Below, piece by piece: positions 1-5,876 of a stretch of DNA of 6,925 nucleotides. The notes below the pieces were generated by a model. That model was not told the origin of the DNA. It saw only the letters and a list, made by a program, of their open reading frames with translations, and did no database searches. Each line of letters starts with the position of its first letter. Position 1 is the stretch's first letter. This DNA is from Chloroflexota bacterium (GTDB lineage Bacteria; Chloroflexota; Dormibacteria; CF-121): NCBI GenBank assembly GCA_005882525.1, contig VBGO01000162.1, positions 1-6,925 of the forward strand, read 5' to 3'. Made by a program: the position numbers and the translations under genes.

Positions 1-2
1 AG

Positions 3-209
3 GTTGAGGTCAAGAGGCGCATTCAACGCGCAGCCCAAGCTCGAAGAATTCAGTGGCGGCTCGTCAGGCAAGGAGGGCGCCACGAGGTCTGGCAGTGCGG
101 GCGAACCAAGGTCACAATCCCACGGCACCGCGAGATCAACGAGATCACTGCCGAAGGCATCTTCACAACCCTGGAGGCTGAGTTGGGCCTCGGGTGGTGG
201 AAGCGATGA
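3..209 (+). CDS. hicA: HicA-family mRNA interferase toxin, 5' end outside window
   Basis: HicA toxins are small dsRBD-fold ribonucleases that cut mRNA and are held inactive by HicB. The reading frame opens before position 1; the first complete codon is at 3 and the stop is TGA at 207-209, giving 68 visible residues, so only a few N-terminal residues are missing. Visible signatures are an N-terminal helix (KRRIQRAAQAR), then LVRQGGRHEVWQCG, where His27 of the visible part is the expected catalytic histidine, then VTIPRHREINEITAEGI and a C-terminal ELGLGWWKR tail, which I associate with actinobacterial HicA. The last codons overlap the hicB start in an ATGA arrangement at 206-209, which implies translational coupling. 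The frame was chosen by protein content; a 70-codon open frame over the same bases has no family features. The symbol rests on motif recognition only. Confidence 0.85.
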   Translation, partial: VEVKRRIQRAAQARRIQWRLVRQGGRHEVWQCGRTKVTIPRHREINEITAEGIFTTLEAELGLGWWKR

Positions 210-673
210 AGCGTAAGACCTACACCGCTCGGTGTCAGCGCAGCGGTGACTGGTGGGCGATCAGTGTTCCCGAGTTGAGGGGCGTCCACACGCAGGCACG
301 GCGGCTCGAGAAGGCTGAGGCCATAGTGCGTGACGCGATCGCCCTCTTCTTGGATGTCGCTTCGGATTCCTTTGACGTCAGGATCGAACCCGTGCTGCCG
401 CGCGATCTTCAGGGGAAGGTGGGACGAGCTCGCAAGGTTAGGGGCGAGGCCGAGGTCCTACAGCGTGAGGCGGCAATCGCCAGCGCCGAGGTTGCAGCCG
501 ATCTCGTTCAAACCGCTCACTTGACGGTGCGTGATGCCGGGCGCGTGCTGGGGCTCTCCCATCAACGGATCACCCAGCTGCTCAAGGCAGCTTCAGGGAG
601 AGGCAAGGGCTCCCATGGGCGTGGCATTCGCGTTGCTGGCGCCGGCCGATCCCAGGGCGATCGCAGCGCTTGA
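206..673 (+). CDS. hicB: HicB-family antitoxin with C-terminal helix-turn-helix
   Basis: The partner antitoxin of HicA: the N-terminal partial RNase H-like domain masks the toxin and the C-terminal DNA-binding domain usually represses the operon. ATG at 206 is preferred over the GTGs at 194 and 197 because it gives the classic ATGA overlap with the hicA stop. The product is 155 residues. Residues 4-62 are the HicB fold (YTARCQRSGDWWAISVPEL, then a helix with EKAEAIVRDAIALFL). Residues about 80-103 are a helical linker. Residues 106-127 (LTVRDAGRVLGLSHQRITQL) are a clear helix-turn-helix. The 28-residue tail after that, rich in Gly, Arg and Ser, is longer than I expect for the family and may be a changed C-terminus next to the element end that begins 35 bp downstream. 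No promoter is visible, since the operon start lies outside the window. Confidence 0.88.
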   Translation: MKRKTYTARCQRSGDWWAISVPELRGVHTQARRLEKAEAIVRDAIALFLDVASDSFDVRIEPVLPRDLQGKVGRARKVRGEAEVLQREAAIASAEVAADLVQTAHLTVRDAGRVLGLSHQRITQLLKAASGRGKGSHGRGIRVAGAGRSQGDRSA

Positions 674-707
674 TCACGCTGGAACTCGTTTGGACGACCT
701 GCACTCT

Positions 708-830
708 GTAGTACTTCATGTAGTAATCCGGCTGAAGATTCGTGCAAATCTAGACGCACCGGGCGCGTCGACTTGAAGAATCGAACTGAAAAACGCAAAA
801 ACCGACATGTTTGGATGAACTGTCGTGTGA
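708..830. repeat. Conserved arm upstream of att core copy 1
   Basis: This 123-bp non-coding stretch aligns without gaps, at about 59% identity by my count, to 3878-4000. In both places it ends exactly where the 45-bp tRNA-derived core starts. Conservation is in blocks: the first 23 bases (21 identical, containing TTCATGTAGTAATC at 715-728), CAAATCT at 745-751, a perfect TCGAACTGAA at 781-790, and a TGGA-GAA block near 812-819. Blocks of this sort at fixed spacing from a core resemble arm-type binding sites for a tyrosine integrase or excisionase. The comparison was done by eye; the function is inferred. Confidence 0.6.
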
Positions 831-875
831 TTCGGGACCGTGAGGCCCCGGGTTCAAATCCCGGGCCCCCGACCA
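831..875 (+). repeat. 3' half of tRNA-Pro(CGG): att core, copy 1
   Basis: These 45 bases are identical to 4001-4045 and fold as the 3' half of a tRNA. The anticodon loop is TTCGGGA (831-837) with anticodon CGG at 833-835. It is followed by the 3' anticodon-stem strand CCGTG, a 5-nt variable loop AGGCC, a T arm of CCGGG/TTCAAAT/CCCGG (848-864), an acceptor strand GCCCCCG, discriminator A and an encoded CCA. No 5' half is present: the bases before 831 cannot pair with CCGTG, and no CGGGGGC acceptor strand lies upstream. It is therefore not a tRNA gene but a displaced target fragment, as left by elements that recombine at an anticodon loop. The proline assignment comes from the loop sequence. 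Confidence 0.8.
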
Positions 876-966
876 ATCAACTGAACTCAAATTCGCGTTC
901 GCGAGCCTGAACTCCGCTCGTACTGGAGGGCCTGACGGTTTTCAGCCGTGCGCGATTGATCTCGAT

Positions 967-985
967 GGCGCCCACGAAGGGCGCC
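967..985. other. Strong GC hairpin downstream of the receiver gene
   Basis: A perfect 7-bp inverted repeat, GGCGCCC and GGGCGCC, encloses a 5-nt ACGAA loop. It lies about 220 bp past the stop of the - strand operon and about 90 bp after att copy 1. No T tract follows on either strand, so it is not a standard Rho-independent terminator. It could still weaken read-through between the convergent transcription units. Apart from this and the repeat at 990-1010, I see nothing in 876-1201; the open frames there lack family features. Confidence 0.3.
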
Positions 986-989
986 TGAT

Positions 990-1010
990 GTAGCACTTCA
1001 TGTAGTAATC
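990..1010. repeat. Isolated copy of the arm repeat
   Basis: A 21-base copy of the motif that opens both conserved arms. It differs from 708-728 at one position (C for T at 993 in GTAGCAC) and shares TTCATGTAGTAATC exactly. No tRNA fragment lies 123 bp downstream, so this copy stands alone inside the cassette, 115 bp after core 1. A second arm-type site on the other side of the core is a plausible reading. The motif is itself a rough inverted repeat (TA-TAC ... GTA-TA). Confidence 0.6.
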
Positions 1011-1201
1011 CACTCGCGCGAGGTCGAAGCTCTCGATAACCCACTGATACCAAGCAGACCGACGGTCGGCCATGAGTTGGGTATCCAATGCATGGGCATT
1101 TGTCTAGGTCTCCAATTGCAACCAACCACCCTCTCTCCGTCGAAGGTTTGTCGCGGAGGTCACTCCGTCTGCCGGAATCTCCTTCAAGCGCTATGAAAGC
1201 A

Positions 1202-1570
1202 TCACAGGAGAAGGGCTTCATCCATCCTTGAGAGCAACTCGCGCGGTGAGAACGGCTTGGTCAAATAGAAGTCAGCGCCTGCAATTAACCCAGCATTGAT
1301 GTCGGATTGTTGTGCCGATGCGGTAAGCAATATCACCTTCGTGTCAGTGAGTTCGGCATCTGCCTTGATTGAACCCAATATCTCGAGACCCGTCCGGCCG
1401 GGCATCCTGACATCGAGCAGAACCAGTGAAGGCCGGTGTTCCTGGATGAGAGCCCATGCCTCGTCGCCGTCGCAGGCTTCCAGTACTTTGTAACCTTCAG
1501 CCTCGATAGTTGCCTGGACGAGCAGGCGGACGCTGGGCTCGTCGTCCGCAATCAGTACCGTGTGTTGCAT
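1202..1570 (-). CDS. Stand-alone receiver-domain response regulator
   Basis: A single CheY-like receiver of 122 residues with no output domain, expected to be cytosolic and to take phosphate from a histidine kinase. The ATG at 1570-1568 is chosen because it starts at the usual MQHTVLIADDE; an upstream in-frame start would add eight unlikely residues and overlap the kinase gene. All active-site residues are present: Asp9 and Asp10 (acidic pocket), Asp53 (phospho-acceptor, in LLDVRMPG), Thr83, Tyr102 and Lys105 in LTKPF. The start is 1 bp after the kinase stop, so the two genes are surely co-transcribed and probably coupled. With no DNA-binding or enzymatic output, it must act by protein contact or pass phosphate onward; the partner is not encoded here. 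Confidence 0.9.
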   Translation of the reverse strand: MQHTVLIADDEPSVRLLVQATIEAEGYKVLEACDGDEAWALIQEHRPSLVLLDVRMPGRTGLEILGSIKADAELTDTKVILLTASAQQSDINAGLIAGADFYLTKPFSPRELLSRMDEALLL

Positions 1571-1571
1571 C

Positions 1572-3431
1572 TCAACTACGAAGCGGAACAGCAATCCCTG
1601 AAGAACTTGAGGAATTCAGGGCGTTCGCGACGAATCCAGCGGCCTCCTTCGCCGCTCCCGAATGCTTCTTCAAGACCGCGACCACGCCGGCAGTCCGCAG
1701 CGCAAGTGTTTCGGTCGCGTCGAGCTCCTGGATCGTTACCACAACCACCGGGACTGGGCTCTTGTGCGATGAGCGCAACCGAGCTAAGAATTCCTGTCCG
1801 CTCGCTCCCGGCAAGATCAGGTCAAGCACAACAGCACGGGCTGCCATCCGATCGATAAGTTTGTCGGCCGTTTCGGCGTCCGGCGCCCACACCGAGTTGA
1901 GTCCATTCACCGTGAGTTCAGCTTCTAGGAGTTGGGCGAATCCGATGTCATCCTCGACGATCAGTACGTCGCCCGATCTGGCTTCCAATTCGGCTGCGCG
2001 CAAGGTGAAGTAAAACCTAGAGCCTTGTCCCAATCCTTCCGACTCGGCGCCCACACGGCCGCCGTGAGATTCGATGATTCTTCGGCTGATGGCTAGGCCG
2101 AGGCCTGTACCTGAGATCCGGCGACGGTCTGAATTCGGAACGCGATAGAACTTGCTGAAGAGCCTGGGAAGTGCATCCGCGGGGATGCCGAGTCCGTGGT
2201 CTCGAATGGAGACTTCGACGGCGTTGTCTCGGACCTTGGCCTCCACCACGATTGTTCCGCCACCTGGCGAATACTTCCTGGCGTTCGACAGCAGATTGAT
2301 AAGAACCTGAAGGATGGCGTTGGCGTCCGCAACGACAAGAGGAAGGTCTTGGGCCATGCTGACTTCGATCGGAGTCTGCGGGTTATCACCGGCAGTCGCC
2401 ACAGCGCGACTGATCAGGGTTGGCAAGTCAGCCGGGCCCAAATTGAGCCTCGTGTAACCACCCTCCATTCGCTGCAGGTCGAGGAACTCGTTGATCAGAT
2501 CAGTGAGACGGCGACCCTCGTTCAGCATCGTTTCCAGATATTGCTTTCGCTGGGCCTCTGCAAATTCGCGGCTGAGCAGCAACTCCGAGAAGCCGACCAA
2601 GCTCGCCAGAGGTGTTCGCAGCTCGTGGCTTACCATCGCAATCAATTCGTCCTTTGCTCGCTCGAGCTCCTTGGCGGCCGTGATGTCATGAAGGACTATC
2701 ACCAGGCCAACCTGGGCTCCGTCTGATGTCAAAACGGCAGGCGACACCGTGACATCGATCTCGCGGTGCGGCTGCCGGATGACCATTGGGAAGTGCGACT
2801 CCGCGGTAGCGCGAGGTGCTTCTTCGAGATGGGACTGAAGATCGAGATGATCTTCCACACGTTCGGTAAGAGCTTCGCCCAACTCCCTCAGAGTCAGTTC
2901 CACAGCCCGTGCAGTTTGGATTCCGGTTAATCGAGTGGCTTCCTTATTCCAGTGCGCCACCCGACCCTCGCCATTGATGAGAACTACGCCGACACCGATC
3001 GCGTCGATGAGGGCCGTAAGCAAGGCAAGGCGAGTCGCCGCAGCTAGGTTTGCCTCCACAAGTCCACCTTCGAGCTCGACTTCGGGTGTCACGTCGCGCG
3101 CCATGGCGTAAATGAGTTCATCGGACCCCGTTGGCATTGCCGACCAGGCCAGCCAGCGGTAACTGCCGTCCCGGCATTCGTATCGATTCCGGAAATGGAT
3201 GACCTTGGCACCGAGTCCCAACTTCTCGGCTTCAGCTAATGTGGCCGGCCGATCGTCGGGGTGGACGAAATCCAGGTACGGCCGTGCCATCAGCTCGCTC
3301 TGAGTGAAGCCGAGCGTCTCCGTCCAAGCCGGATTCAGACGCTTGAAGTAACCGTCGTAACCAGCGAGGCAAAGTAAATCGACGGAGAGATTGAAGAAAC
3401 CTTCGTAGTCAACCTGGCTCGGGTTCGACAA
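1572..3431 (-). CDS. Soluble PAS-PAS hybrid sensor histidine kinase with C-terminal receiver
   Basis: A 619-residue hybrid kinase. Residues about 10-120 form a PAS domain (NLSVDLLCLAGYDGYF ... VHPDD ... ARDVTP), and 138-252 a second (IGVGVVLINGEGRVAHWN ... LVIVLHDIT). HisKA is 255-325 with phospho-acceptor His269 in MVSHELRTP. The HATPase domain is about 370-478, with an N box (NLLSNARKYS, 379-388), DHGLGIP at 411-417, LFSKFYR at 424-430 and GTGLGLAIS at 441-449. A receiver follows at 488-600 with Glu493, Asp494, Asp495, Asp537 (LDLILPG), Thr566 and Lys588; the usual Pro after the Lys is replaced. No transmembrane segment or signal peptide is visible, so it should sense a cytosolic cue such as redox state, a ligand or light. 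The start is TTG at 3431-3429: an in-frame TAA lies about 27 bp upstream and the first internal ATG (Met48) would cut into PAS1. The Shine-Dalgarno sequence is weak. Confidence 0.93.
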   Translation of the reverse strand: MSNPSQVDYEGFFNLSVDLLCLAGYDGYFKRLNPAWTETLGFTQSELMARPYLDFVHPDDRPATLAEAEKLGLGAKVIHFRNRYECRDGSYRWLAWSAMPTGSDELIYAMARDVTPEVELEGGLVEANLAAATRLALLTALIDAIGVGVVLINGEGRVAHWNKEATRLTGIQTARAVELTLRELGEALTERVEDHLDLQSHLEEAPRATAESHFPMVIRQPHREIDVTVSPAVLTSDGAQVGLVIVLHDITAAKELERAKDELIAMVSHELRTPLASLVGFSELLLSREFAEAQRKQYLETMLNEGRRLTDLINEFLDLQRMEGGYTRLNLGPADLPTLISRAVATAGDNPQTPIEVSMAQDLPLVVADANAILQVLINLLSNARKYSPGGGTIVVEAKVRDNAVEVSIRDHGLGIPADALPRLFSKFYRVPNSDRRRISGTGLGLAISRRIIESHGGRVGAESEGLGQGSRFYFTLRAAELEARSGDVLIVEDDIGFAQLLEAELTVNGLNSVWAPDAETADKLIDRMAARAVVLDLILPGASGQEFLARLRSSHKSPVPVVVVTIQELDATETLALRTAGVVAVLKKHSGAAKEAAGFVANALNSSSSSGIAVPLRS

Positions 3432-3560
3432 GGATGCCCAGCCTAGGCTTGCTGCTTAACGGGCGCCCATGGATACGCCGTAAATATTTGTGAAGCAACC
3501 TGCATCTTCGAGATGCATTAGAAGCTAGACCAACGCGAGAGTTTTCAGGGGCTGCCGATA
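3432..3560 (-). promoter_or_regulatory. Upstream region of the kinase-receiver operon, with a palindrome
   Basis: This is the only space from which the - strand operon can be transcribed. It holds a perfect 17-base inverted repeat at 3501-3517 (TGCATCT, TCG, AGATGCA), about 70 bp before the TTG start. This is a reasonable position for an operator or for a hairpin in a long leader. Just inside it on the - strand, TTGCTT (3498-3493) followed about 17 bases later by TATCCA could be a weak -35/-10 pair over an AT-rich patch (AAATATTT). The promoter assignment is tentative; the palindrome is a direct observation. Confidence 0.35.
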
Positions 3561-3663
3561 ACCCGCCGTTCTCGGAGCAAACGAGAGTGAGCGATCAGTT
3601 CCCCATCATGCCGCGCATCATTGCTGGCATCCCGTCGCGCACGAATCCGCTTACCTCTACCGC

Positions 3664-3870
3664 ATGCTGGCGGATCGCATCAGTCAACCGTGGATCCCTC
3701 GATGTCTCTGTCACAACGACACCTTTGGCGCTCAGGGTCAGCTCCCTTCGCTAATCGCTCGAATCGCGGAACAAGGCCGGCAGGCTGGAACTCATGCACG
3801 TTACCTCCGCTCATTAGTGGCAGCCAGACGAAACGGCCAGATCCTCAGCTACGCGGCTAAAGCTCCCTAA
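3664..3870 (+). CDS. Possible small ORF of unknown function next to the arm repeat
   Basis: An open frame runs from a stop at 3559-3561 to TAA at 3868-3870; the first ATG is at 3664 and would give 68 residues. Composition is protein-like in places (YLYRMLADRISQPWIP before and after the ATG, then LPSLIARIAEQG), with a basic helical C-terminus (ARYLRSLVAARRNGQIL). I recognise no family. There is no convincing Shine-Dalgarno sequence and the real start, if any, may be upstream. Its stop lies 7 bp before the second conserved arm, the place where an integrase or accessory gene often ends in integrative elements, so it could be a remnant of such a gene. It could equally be chance. The rest of 3561-3877 shows nothing else. 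Confidence 0.2.
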   Translation: MLADRISQPWIPRCLCHNDTFGAQGQLPSLIARIAEQGRQAGTHARYLRSLVAARRNGQILSYAAKAP

Positions 3871-3877
3871 CGGTCGA

Positions 3878-4000
3878 GTAGTAGTTCATGTAGTAATCGG
3901 TCGGAAGAATGCCTCAAATCTGGACGGGGCGGTTGGCCGCCTTAGAGCTTTCGAACTGAAATCGATCGTTTCCGGCGTTTCTGGACGAAAGGTCTCAGAG
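3878..4000. repeat. Conserved arm upstream of att core copy 2
   Basis: Partner of 708-830, with the same 123-base distance from its first base to the tRNA core. The opening motif at 3878-3898 contains TTCATGTAGTAATC and differs from the first arm by one base in 21. Other shared blocks are CAAATCT at 3915-3921 and TCGAACTGAA at 3951-3960. Between blocks the two arms are essentially unrelated (for example 3931-3950). That pattern is better explained by conserved protein-binding sites in two diverged relatives than by a recent duplication. Confidence 0.6.
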
Positions 4001-4045
4001 TTCGGGACCGTGAGGCCCCGGGTTCAAATCCCGGGCCCCCGACCA
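4001..4045 (+). repeat. 3' half of tRNA-Pro(CGG): att core, copy 2
   Basis: Identical over all 45 bases to 831-875. Identity begins at the first base of the anticodon loop and ends at the last base of CCA, with different sequence on both sides. The bases before it (CTCAGAG) cannot form the 5' strand of the anticodon stem, so this is again a half tRNA. The perfect identity contrasts with about 59% in the adjoining arm. This fits cores copied from one functional tRNA gene, or kept identical by recombination. Confidence 0.8.
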
Positions 4046-4056
4046 TTTTCGTATTC

Positions 4057-4071
4057 GAAATCGACGATTTC
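4057..4071. other. 15-bp perfect palindrome just outside att copy 2
   Basis: GAAATCG and CGATTTC flank a single central A, giving a near-perfect dyad 11 bp after the CCA of the second tRNA half. With a one-base centre it would act as a dyad for a dimeric protein rather than as a hairpin. It has no counterpart after the first tRNA half. Its role is unknown. Confidence 0.3.
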
Positions 4072-4229
4072 CAATGTGGTTTGGAGTCAGCTTCACACCG
4101 CCGTATCACAATTTCCTGCAGAGCAACGAAACCGGGGCGGTGTAACCGTGTCTGTCGCGGCAATGTGAGAGCACGCGACTGGGAATCGTCGGGTAAGGCA
4201 ACGTCCCAAGCCGGCGGAGGCACGGGCCA

Positions 4230-4259
4230 GGACCGTGAGGCCCGGTTCGCCACCGACCA
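4230..4259 (+). repeat. Decayed third tRNA-Pro 3' fragment
   Basis: GGACCGTGAGGCC at 4230-4242 matches the intact cores exactly over 13 bases. It is followed by CGGTTC and then, after a gap, by CGACCA at 4254-4259, the same end as the cores. Compared with an intact core, about 11 bases are missing from the T arm. This looks like an older attachment site that has lost its T stem. No conserved arm is recognisable before it. The rest of the 4046-4317 gap holds only the palindrome at 4057-4071. Confidence 0.45.
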
Positions 4260-4317
4260 GGGCGGATTCGCGTCGTTCGCCCCAAATGATTGCTTGTGGC
4301 GCAAAGGAGCCTCGGTG

Positions 4318-5696
4318 CTACGGCTTGACGTCGATTACCGGCTGTATGTTCTGATTTGATCGAAAGACGTTGCTAGGGTCGTAGCGCGCCTTGATTTTTG
4401 CCAGCCGATTGTATTTGTTGCCATACGCGGCTCGCACTCGCGCCTCGCCCTCGTCGTTATGAAGGAAGTTCATATACACACCGCCCGTGGCGTGTGGCTG
4501 CATGGCGGCGAAGTACTCGCGACACCAGGCGATGTCCGGATGGTGTGAACCGCCTTCAGTCCAGGCTCCATTGATGTTCAGCGCATGCATCGCGTCGCGT
4601 CCACTTGCAGCTGTCTCATCTTCAGGGCGGCGGGCTATGGCTCCGCCCAGGTGAAATGCGATCGTGTACGAGTCGGGCGAGTTCTTGCGCCAGGAGTGCT
4701 CGACCATGACGTCGATGGCACTGCTAGTGAGCGGCGGCAGATAGTGCGACTTCCACTAGTAGCCCCAGTGATGGGGCACGCCCGCGTCGAACATCGACTG
4801 ATGTGCGAGGTAGGGCTTGCGCTGGACAACGTCGGCCGCCGGTGGTCCGAAGGAGCGGAGCGGTCGCAGTACTTCCTCGCCGGCATCCAGGTCACCGCTG
4901 TAGAACGGGATGAGCAGCAACACATCGGTGCCACGCAAATGTTCAGGAACCCAGTCGAATCGAGGCGCAGTTCGCAAGTTGAGATACACGGAAAGCTCAT
5001 CGGGCGCCGTCGCTATGAACTCGCGATAGAAGTCGAGCACCTCGCGCGCCTGCCCTGCCTTGAAGAGCAGCGGACCGGCAAGCACCGTCGTGCCTAGGGC
5101 ATGGAGCTGGAATTCGAATTCGGTGACTATGCCGAAGTTGCCGCCGCCTCCCCGAACTGCCCAGAAGAGATCGTCGTTCTCATCCGAAGCGGCTCGCACC
5201 CGGCTGCCGTCGGCCAGCAACACCTGAACCGAAAGCAGGTTGTCGACGGTGAGTCCCCACTGCCTGCTTAGCCAGCCGAAACCACCGCCGAGGGTCAGAC
5301 CCGCCACCCCCGTGTGGGTGACGATGCCCGCTGGGGTCGCGAGGCCGTCGGCCTGGGCCGCGGCGTCAAGATCGCCCCAGAGCGCACCTGGCTCCACGCG
5401 CGCAGTCTTGCGCTCAGGATCGATTTCCACCCGCCGCATCTCTGAGAAATCGATAACCACGCCTCCGTCGCAGAGTGCGCTCCCCGCAACGTTGTGGCCT
5501 CCTCCTCGGATCGCAAGTGGCAAACTGTGCTCCTGCGCATGGCGAAGGCTGCGGCGGCGTCAGCTCCGCTTCGGCAACGCACGATCATGGCTGGTCGGCG
5601 ATCAATGGCGCCGTTCCAGATTTGCCGCGCTGCCTCGTATTCCGAGTCGCCTGGCCGAATCAGGGTCCCAGCTACATCCAGCGTCTTGGCTGTCAT
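4318..5696 (-). pseudogene. FAD-linked oxidoreductase (BBE family), broken by a frameshift and a stop
   Basis: Reassembled, this is a full-length oxidoreductase of about 459 residues of the FAD_binding_4 plus BBE type (6-hydroxynicotine oxidase/berberine bridge relatives), flavoenzymes that oxidise small organic substrates. ATG at 5696-5694 starts MTAKTLDVAGTLIRPGDSEY and runs to ADAAAAFA. The frame then changes near 5535-5545, and the family sequence continues as LPLAIRGGGHNVAGSAL; the His codon at 5494-5496 is the usual covalent FAD site. LTLGGGFGWLSRQWGLTVDN follows. At 4758-4756 a TAG interrupts HHWGY-WKSHYLPPL, where Tyr is expected. The same frame then reads on through the BBE end (NVFRSNQNIQP) to TAG at 4320-4318. 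Two separate lesions, with otherwise well-kept sequence, indicate recent inactivation. Sequencing error could explain one but hardly both. Confidence 0.85.
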
Positions 5697-5845
5697 GTCA
5701 TCGCCCAGTAGACCTCGATTCGGAAGAAGTTAAGTTCGAAAAACGAACCGCCAGAGGCGGGCATCAGCGGTCGGCTGGGGCCGTGAGGTCCTACGGCTAG
5801 TGCGCCCTGGATTTCCTGGAGTCGGATTATTGGAATCGACCATGC

Positions 5846-5876
5846 TGCTGTCCCACCAAGACACTGGAGGACAGCA
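5846..5876 (+). promoter_or_regulatory. Hairpin that could hide the orfA ribosome-binding site
   Basis: TGCTGTCC (5846-5853) and GGACAGCA (5869-5876) form a perfect 8-bp inverted repeat with a 15-nt loop. The right arm includes the 3' part of the Shine-Dalgarno GGAGGA (5866-5871) and the A of the ATG at 5876. In a transcript entering from outside, this stem would hide the start. Such sequestration is known in other insertion sequences as protection against activation by read-through. The role here is inferred. Confidence 0.4.

Larger units (their letters stand above)
831..4045. mobile_element. Putative tRNA-Pro(CGG) att-bounded cassette carrying a sensor-kinase operon
   Basis: Two identical 45-bp tRNA halves in direct orientation, each preceded by a related 123-bp arm, enclose a 3170-bp repeat unit. 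Recombination between them would release a 3170-bp circle with one core. The only confident genes inside are the hybrid kinase and receiver, both on the - strand. No integrase, excisionase, replication or transfer gene is recognisable, so the unit would depend on an integrase in trans. Alternatives are two successive islands that used the same tRNA, or ends left by deletion inside a larger island. The repeats are direct observation; mobility is inferred. Confidence 0.55.

Noticed and set aside
831..875. A complete tRNA gene at either core.
   Set aside because: There is no 5' acceptor strand, D arm or 5' anticodon stem strand within the upstream sequence, and the bases directly before the loop cannot pair with CCGTG.
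562..876. A 104-residue - strand frame beginning MVGGPGFEPGASRSR, and a similar one at 3942-4304.
   Set aside because: The shared peptide is the antisense translation of the tRNA half; the remainder overlaps hicB or non-coding arms. It is a well-known annotation artefact.
708..1010. CRISPR array from the repeated TTCATGTAGTAATC motif.
   Set aside because: There are only two copies 282 bp apart here and one more 2.9 kb away; spacing is irregular and there are no cas genes.
1059..1069. Short inverted repeat CCGAC-G-GTCGG as a terminator for the kinase operon.
   Set aside because: The loop is one base, the usable stem is short and no T tract follows.
877..1221. A 114-residue - strand frame downstream of the receiver gene.
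   Set aside because: It overlaps the 3' end of the receiver gene, contains the arm repeat, and shows no domain or motif.
2196..2726. A 176-residue + strand frame opposite the histidine kinase.
   Set aside because: It is a shadow of a gene whose domains are certain, and the translation has no recognisable features.
3621..3860. A 79-residue + strand frame overlapping the small ORF at 3664-3870.
   Set aside because: It is rich in Arg, Ser and Pro with no helical pattern, and is less protein-like than the neighbouring frame.
5778..5792. A further tRNA-like fragment (CCGTGAGG within a GGCCGTGAGGTCC stretch).
   Set aside because: Only eight contiguous bases match and no T arm or CGACCA end follows, so chance is a sufficient explanation.
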